In this document: piece after piece, positions 60,497 to 64,000 of the stretch
How the letters are laid out: the number at the start of each line of letters is the position of its first letter
How positions within the stretch are numbered: position 1 is the first letter of the stretch
Source: Arthrobacter mangrovi
Lineage (GTDB): Bacteria > Actinomycetota > Actinomycetes > Actinomycetales > Micrococcaceae
Assembly: GCF_026011795.1 (NCBI RefSeq)
Contig: NZ_BRVS01000026.1
Coordinates: 124,001 to 188,000, forward strand
Length of the DNA stretch: 64,000 nucleotides
Reading direction: 5' to 3'
The notes under the pieces: generated by a model
Seen by the model: the letters and a program-made list of their open reading frames with translations, nothing else
Told to the model about the DNA's origin: nothing
The model's database searches: none
Made by a program: the position numbers and the translations under genes

Positions 60497-61579
60497 ATGA
60501 GCATGACCAGAACGTACCTGCCGCTGGACGCGGCCGACGCAGCTAAGTACCGCACCCGGGTGACCCTGCTGGGCACAGCCGGCGGCCCGCCGTGGTGGGA
60601 CGGCTCCGACCGGACCGGCATCTCCACCGCCATCACGGTCAACGACGCCGTCTACCTGATCGACTGCGGCGAAGGCTGGGGCCCTCAGTTCCGCAAGTCG
60701 GGCCTGGGTCCCGCCGGGTTCCAGAAGGGCCTGGACAACATGCGGGCCGTATTCATCACCCACCACCACTCCGACCACATGGTGGACTACCCGAACCTGC
60801 TCCTGCTCGCCTGGCACAACGGCTCCGACGGACTGAAACAGCCCATCCAGATCCACGGCCCCGGCGACCGCGGCGCGCTGCCGCCCATCTTCGCCGAGGA
60901 GAAGCGGGAATTCCTGCCCGAAGTTTTCCATCCGGAGTCCCCGACCCCTGGGCTCGTCGAGTCGTCGGAGAAGCTGCTGCAGGCCTACGCACTCGATATC
61001 AATGACCGGATGCGCGACAACGCCAAGCAGGACCTGCGGGAAATCTTCGAGTTCCACGACATTGAGCTGCCCGCCGGTACGGGGGACGACCCGAACGGCA
61101 ACCCCACCCCGGGCATGGAGCCGTTCGAGATCTACCGGGACGATAACGTGCGGGTGACCGCGATCCTCGTCGACCACCGTCCGGTCTTCCCGGCCTTCGC
61201 CTTCCGCTTCGACACGCCCGACGGCGCCATCGTCATCTCCGGCGACACCGGCGTCTGCGGCAACCTCGTCACCATTTCGGAGGGCGCGGACATCCTGCTG
61301 CACGAGTGTATCGACATGGACTGGGTGGACGGGCTGATGGGCCCGGACTCGCCAAAGCCGGATCCCAACCTCATGCAGCACATGCTCGCCGCGCACACAG
61401 CCATCGAGGAAGTCGGACCGCAAGCCGAGAAGGCCGGCGTCGGTACCCTCGTCCTCACCCACCTGGTCCCCGGCAACACCCCGCCGGAGAAGTGGCAGAA
61501 GGCGCAGATCGGGTTCAGCGGCAACCTTGTGGTCGGCGAAGACCTGATGCATTTCGGCCTGGGCGAGCCGCGGGACTGA
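60497..61579 (+). CDS. MBL-fold metallo-hydrolase
   Basis: This 360-residue protein of the ribonuclease Z/arylsulfatase-like branch of the metallo-beta-lactamase fold starts MSMTRTYLPLDAADAAKYRT. Metal-binding residues are in VFITHHHSDHMVDYPN (HxHxDH-like), Asp in VISGDTGVCGN and His in LTHLVPGNTPP. It begins 17 bases after the restored end of the ATPase and should be in the same operon. There it may hydrolyse the imported compound, for example an ester, lactone or sulfate. There is no signal peptide, so it acts in the cytoplasm. Confidence 0.88.
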   Translation: MSMTRTYLPLDAADAAKYRTRVTLLGTAGGPPWWDGSDRTGISTAITVNDAVYLIDCGEGWGPQFRKSGLGPAGFQKGLDNMRAVFITHHHSDHMVDYPNLLLLAWHNGSDGLKQPIQIHGPGDRGALPPIFAEEKREFLPEVFHPESPTPGLVESSEKLLQAYALDINDRMRDNAKQDLREIFEFHDIELPAGTGDDPNGNPTPGMEPFEIYRDDNVRVTAILVDHRPVFPAFAFRFDTPDGAIVISGDTGVCGNLVTISEGADILLHECIDMDWVDGLMGPDSPKPDPNLMQHMLAAHTAIEEVGPQAEKAGVGTLVLTHLVPGNTPPEKWQKAQIGFSGNLVVGEDLMHFGLGEPRD

Positions 61580-61593
61580 CGGGGAGACTGCGG

Positions 61594-61631
61594 CGGCGGT
61601 GCTTCCTTGCCGGCTGAAGGAGGCACCGCCG
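61594..61631 (+). terminator. Hairpin terminator of the ABC-hydrolase operon
   Basis: CGGCGGTGCTTCCTT (61594-61608) pairs, with one mismatch, with AAGGAGGCACCGCCG (61617-61631) around an 8-base loop, 15 bases past the hydrolase stop. Confidence 0.7.
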
Positions 61632-61679
61632 TCGGCATGGAAACAGGCCTGTTCCCGCCGTCTCCTGAGGGCATAATCT

Positions 61680-61721
61680 GGATATATCGGCGCTGGCGCC
61701 GAGGCTCCGGCGTCGATATCC
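61680..61721 (+). promoter_or_regulatory. Dyad in the leader of the CBS-domain gene
   Basis: GGATAT (61680-61685) and ATATCC (61716-61721) enclose GC-rich arms CGGCGC and GGCGCCG that can also pair. The block ends ten bases before the ribosome-binding site AGGAGG (61732-61737). It may be an operator or a leader hairpin. Confidence 0.35.
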
Positions 61722-61741
61722 CCATCGATGAAGGAGGAATG

Positions 61742-62176
61742 ATGAGCGTCGTACGTGAATTCATGACGACGGATTGCCAGTGTATCCGCGAACATCAAAC
61801 CCTCGAAGAAGCTGCCCGGATGATGCGCGACCTGGACTGCGGCTCGCTGCCGATTTGCGGTGACGACGGCATGTTGAAGGGTGTCATTACGGACCGCGAC
61901 ATCGTCGTGAGATGCCTTGCCGATGGCAGGGACGCCAAGGCAATGGTTGCGGCCGATCTTGCGCAGGGCAAGCCGCACTGGATCGACGCCGATGCCAACA
62001 TCGACGACGCCATCCAGATGATGGAGCGCTACCAGATCCGGCGGCTGCCGGTCATCACCGACCACAAGCTGGTGGGCATCGTCAGCCAGGGCGACATTGC
62101 GCGCAACTACACCGAACAAAAGGTGGGCGAGATGGTGGAACATGTTTCCGCCCGGAAGCCCATGCAGATGACCTGA
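61742..62176 (+). CDS. CBS-domain pair protein
   Basis: This 144-residue protein consists almost entirely of two CBS motifs: MSVVREFMTTDCQCIREHQT to GVITDRDIVVRCLA, and IDADANIDDAIQMMERYQIR to GIVSQGDIARN. Together they form a Bateman module that binds adenosine nucleotides in other proteins. AGGAGG is four bases from ATG 61742 and one from the in-frame ATG 61739, so 61742 is preferred. Such stand-alone proteins are common in actinobacteria and often stress-induced (inference). Confidence 0.88.
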   Translation: MSVVREFMTTDCQCIREHQTLEEAARMMRDLDCGSLPICGDDGMLKGVITDRDIVVRCLADGRDAKAMVAADLAQGKPHWIDADANIDDAIQMMERYQIRRLPVITDHKLVGIVSQGDIARNYTEQKVGEMVEHVSARKPMQMT

Positions 62177-62201
62177 CCGGTCCTGATCCGACCGATCCGA
62201 G

Positions 62202-62233
62202 GCCGCTGCCGCCCCCTTCCGGGCGGCAGCGGC
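62202..62233 (+). terminator. Hairpin terminator after the CBS gene
   Basis: A 13-bp perfect stem (GCCGCTGCCGCCC at 62202-62214, complement at 62221-62233) with a 6-base loop, followed by TTGTCT. Confidence 0.8.
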
Positions 62234-62292
62234 TTGTCTGCGCATGCGGGGCCGTAGCCTAGTCCCAAGGACGCCTTCAGAAGGGACTTTTC

Positions 62293-63246
62293 ATGGACGA
62301 CGGCGGATCGCGCCTTATTTTCGGATGCATGGGCTTGGGTGGCGGTTGGGGGTCGGGCCCGCTGGAAGCAGCGCACGTCAAGGCGGCCCACGATGCGGTG
62401 GAGGCCGCGCTGGATGCCGGGATCCGGGACTTCGACCACGCCGACATTTACGCCCACGGCAAGGCGGAGGAGGCGTTCGGCCGGGTCCTGGCCGAGCGGC
62501 CGGGGCTGCGCGAACGGATCCGCCTGCAGACCAAGTGCGGGATCCGGCTGCCGTCGCCGGAGCGGGCCGGCCAGTACGATTCGTCCCGCGAATGGATCCT
62601 GGCGCAGACCGAGGAGAGCCTGCGGCGCCTCGGGACCGGGCACGTGGAGACTCTGCTGATCCACCGGCCGGACCCGCTGGCGCATCCCGGGGAAATTGCC
62701 GAGGCCTTCCTGGAGTTGCGGGACGCGGGGAAAGTGGGGCGGCTGGGGGTGTCCAACATGTCCGCTGAGCAGATGCGCTGGCTGCAGTCCGCGCTCCCGG
62801 AACAGCTCGCGGCCAACCAGCTGGAGATGAGCCTGCACCGCACGGGCTGGCTGGAATCCGGCGTGCTCGTCAACCACCCGGAGGCCGCCGAGGTGGGGTT
62901 CCCGCATGGCACCGTCGAATACTGCCAGACGGCCGGCGTCGAACTCCAGGCCTGGGGCGCGCTGGCACAGGGCCGCTACAGCGGGGCCGCGGGCACGGCG
63001 GAAACCGGGCCGGACGCAGCCGCTGCGGCCCTCGTCGGCGAGCTCGCGGAACGCAAAGGCTGCGCGCCCGAGGCAGTCGTCCTCGGCTGGCTGCTCCGGC
63101 ACCCGGCCGGCATCCGCCCCGTGGTGGGGACCAGCAACCCCGCACGGATCCGGGCCAGCGGGGACGCCGAACGCATCGCCGCCGGCATGGACCGGCACGA
63201 GTGGTACTCACTGTGGGTTGCGGCCCGAGGCCGGGCGCTGCCATAG
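62293..63246 (+). CDS. Aldo/keto reductase
   Basis: This 317-residue barrel enzyme starts MDDGGSRLIFGCMGLGGGWG. Its tetrad is Asp and Tyr in DFDHADIYAHG, Lys in RLQTKCGIRL and His in TLLIHRPDPL. The cofactor region near the end reads IRPVVGTSNPARIRAS. This is the YdhF-like group of NADPH oxidoreductases. It stands alone between a terminator and a 226-base gap. It differs from the aldo/keto reductase at 41357. Substrate unknown. Confidence 0.88.
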   Translation: MDDGGSRLIFGCMGLGGGWGSGPLEAAHVKAAHDAVEAALDAGIRDFDHADIYAHGKAEEAFGRVLAERPGLRERIRLQTKCGIRLPSPERAGQYDSSREWILAQTEESLRRLGTGHVETLLIHRPDPLAHPGEIAEAFLELRDAGKVGRLGVSNMSAEQMRWLQSALPEQLAANQLEMSLHRTGWLESGVLVNHPEAAEVGFPHGTVEYCQTAGVELQAWGALAQGRYSGAAGTAETGPDAAAAALVGELAERKGCAPEAVVLGWLLRHPAGIRPVVGTSNPARIRASGDAERIAAGMDRHEWYSLWVAARGRALP

Positions 63247-63472
63247 CACGCACAGGTTCGAAAAAACCTAGGAGCACGAAGAGATTGCCGGCTGCACTAA
63301 AAGGTTCCGACTAGGGCTGATGACGTGCGGATCATGGGGCGATAACGCCGCGGTGATAGGGGCGTAACAGCGGGGCTAAAGAATGGCTCAAGGGGGAGAG
63401 CACAACCGCTACCTAGACCGTTACACAGGGGTCCCCCATGAACGTTGGTGCGCAGGGGCAGCGAGGCCTGCC
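63247..63472. other. Non-coding gap before the membrane protein gene
   Basis: A 226-base stretch begins with a small hairpin (AGGTT, five bases, AACCT at 63254-63268) that may end the aldo/keto reductase message. The rest is rich in purine runs and has no motif I can name. Near its end a 12-codon frame (MNVGAQGQRGLP, ATG 63438) overlaps the next start by ATGA but lacks a clear ribosome site. Confidence 0.4.
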
Positions 63473-64000
63473 ATGACTGCCGGAATGCACAAACCACTCC
63501 CTGGCTCTACACCGCTCCCGGTCCCGCCGCCGTCGGCCGTGACGCCGCGGCCCGGACCGATCGAGCCGACACGCACGAAACGTGCGATCGGCATCGACGT
63601 CGCCCGATCCATCGCCCTGATCGGCATGGTGTCCGTCCATGTATGGCCCACCACGAACAAGAACGACGACATGTCCTTGGTCTATGCCGTCTTCGCCGGC
63701 CGCGCCGCCGGTCTCTTCGCTCTGCTGGCGGGCGTGTCCATCGCGTTCGTGGAGCGGCGGTCGCGGGGAAAGCTGTTCGGCCGCACGCTGTGGGCGGACC
63801 GGGGGGCCCTCGTCACCCGGGGGCTGCTCATCATGCTGGCTGGCCTCCTGCTGGGCTATCTCGAAGCCGATGTCGTGACCATCCTGCCGTACTTCGGCAT
63901 CCTGTTCCTGCTGGTCATTCCGTTGTATGGCCGGTCCAACCGCGTGCTGATCATCGCCGGAGTCCTGTTCGCCATCCTGGGCCCGCTCCTGTTGTTCCTC
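63473..64000 (+). CDS. Integral membrane acyltransferase-like protein, N-terminal part (cut by window edge)
   Basis: 176 codons are visible and the frame is open at the window end. After a proline-rich cytoplasmic segment of about 38 residues comes RAIGIDVARSIALIGMVSVH, a signature of the heparan-alpha-glucosaminide N-acetyltransferase/DUF418-like membrane families. AGLFALLAGVSIAFVERRSR and further helices follow. No in-frame start exists upstream of ATG 63473 before a stop, other than this ATG and its internal ones. The subfamily cannot be fixed without the C-terminus. Confidence 0.7.
   Translation, partial: MTAGMHKPLPGSTPLPVPPPSAVTPRPGPIEPTRTKRAIGIDVARSIALIGMVSVHVWPTTNKNDDMSLVYAVFAGRAAGLFALLAGVSIAFVERRSRGKLFGRTLWADRGALVTRGLLIMLAGLLLGYLEADVVTILPYFGILFLLVIPLYGRSNRVLIIAGVLFAILGPLLLFL

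Noticed and set aside
63269-63437. Purine-rich leader considered as a riboswitch (c-di-AMP type)
   Set aside because: I could not match the conserved core of any riboswitch I know; only small local hairpins are visible.
1-64000. Mobile elements, prophage, tRNA-bordered island
   Set aside because: I found no transposase or integrase motifs, no terminal repeats and no tRNA genes on reading both strands; direct searches were not possible.

Overview
The window is high-GC DNA (about two thirds G+C by eye) with dense gene packing, frequent GTG starts, 4-base ATGA/GTGA overlaps and GC-rich hairpin terminators. Together with the protein families present, this fits an actinobacterium, most likely a soil member of the Micrococcaceae (Arthrobacter sensu lato). 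That placement is an inference; there is no rRNA or marker gene here. I see no tRNA, rRNA, CRISPR array, insertion sequence or prophage. The window looks like chromosomal accessory metabolism built from catabolic modules, each with its own transporter and regulator.

Layout. 1-6880: the start of a 2-hydroxyacid dehydrogenase, divergent from a five-gene peptide/nickel-type ABC operon that ends in a TauE/SafE exporter. 6900-12835: HAD phosphatase, 2-hydroxyacid dehydrogenase with a divergent LysR, DUF1918 protein, thioredoxin, luciferase-like oxidoreductase, S4 RNA-binding protein, PIG-L deacetylase. 12867-21008: two MFS transporters, aldehyde dehydrogenase, flavodoxin-like oxidoreductase, cupin, double-VOC protein, glutamate dehydrogenase. 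21102-24693: thiolase and 3-oxoacid CoA-transferase, divergent from an IclR regulator. 24704-26721: Gfo/Idh/MocA oxidoreductase and AEC transporter.

26843-42361 is a sugar-diacid region. It holds glucarate dehydratase, 2-oxoglutarate semialdehyde dehydrogenase, KdgD, a LysR regulator, a tripartite tricarboxylate-type transporter (TTT) coupled to a UspA protein, LysE, malate:quinone oxidoreductase, a second glucarate-dehydratase-like enzyme, a GntR regulator, a talarate/galactarate-dehydratase-like enzyme and an aldo/keto reductase. The enzymes form a route from imported hexarates through 5-dehydro-4-deoxyglucarate and 2-oxoglutarate semialdehyde to 2-oxoglutarate. 42468-47268: TRIC channel, then a CitA/CitB-type two-component system (kinase gene broken by a stop codon) divergent from a CitMHS citrate transporter. 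47356-50182: methyltransferase plus protoglobin, another 2-hydroxyacid dehydrogenase and two small unknown genes. 50323-54136: hydroxyquinol operon (monooxygenase, maleylacetate reductase, hydroxyquinol 1,2-dioxygenase); its product 3-oxoadipate could enter the CoA-transferase/thiolase module at 21-24 kb. 54284-61579: DHFR-like protein and an AraC/LysR pair divergent from an ABC operon with two different permeases, a frameshifted ATPase and a metallo-beta-lactamase-fold hydrolase. 61742-64000: CBS protein, aldo/keto reductase and the start of a membrane protein.

The strongest new signal is regulatory. Four sites, upstream of the 8744 2-hydroxyacid dehydrogenase, kdgD, the second glucarate-dehydratase-like gene and the TTT binding-protein gene, share a 37-bp element. 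Each contains a TTGGAC -35 box followed 18-19 bp later by TAnnnT, and all four have the same orientation to the target gene. This points to one LysR-type regulon spanning some 30 kb. Other notable items are a 17-bp perfect palindrome over a start codon (17362-17398), the broken citrate sensor kinase, the ATPase frameshift and an overlapping 15-codon upstream ORF.
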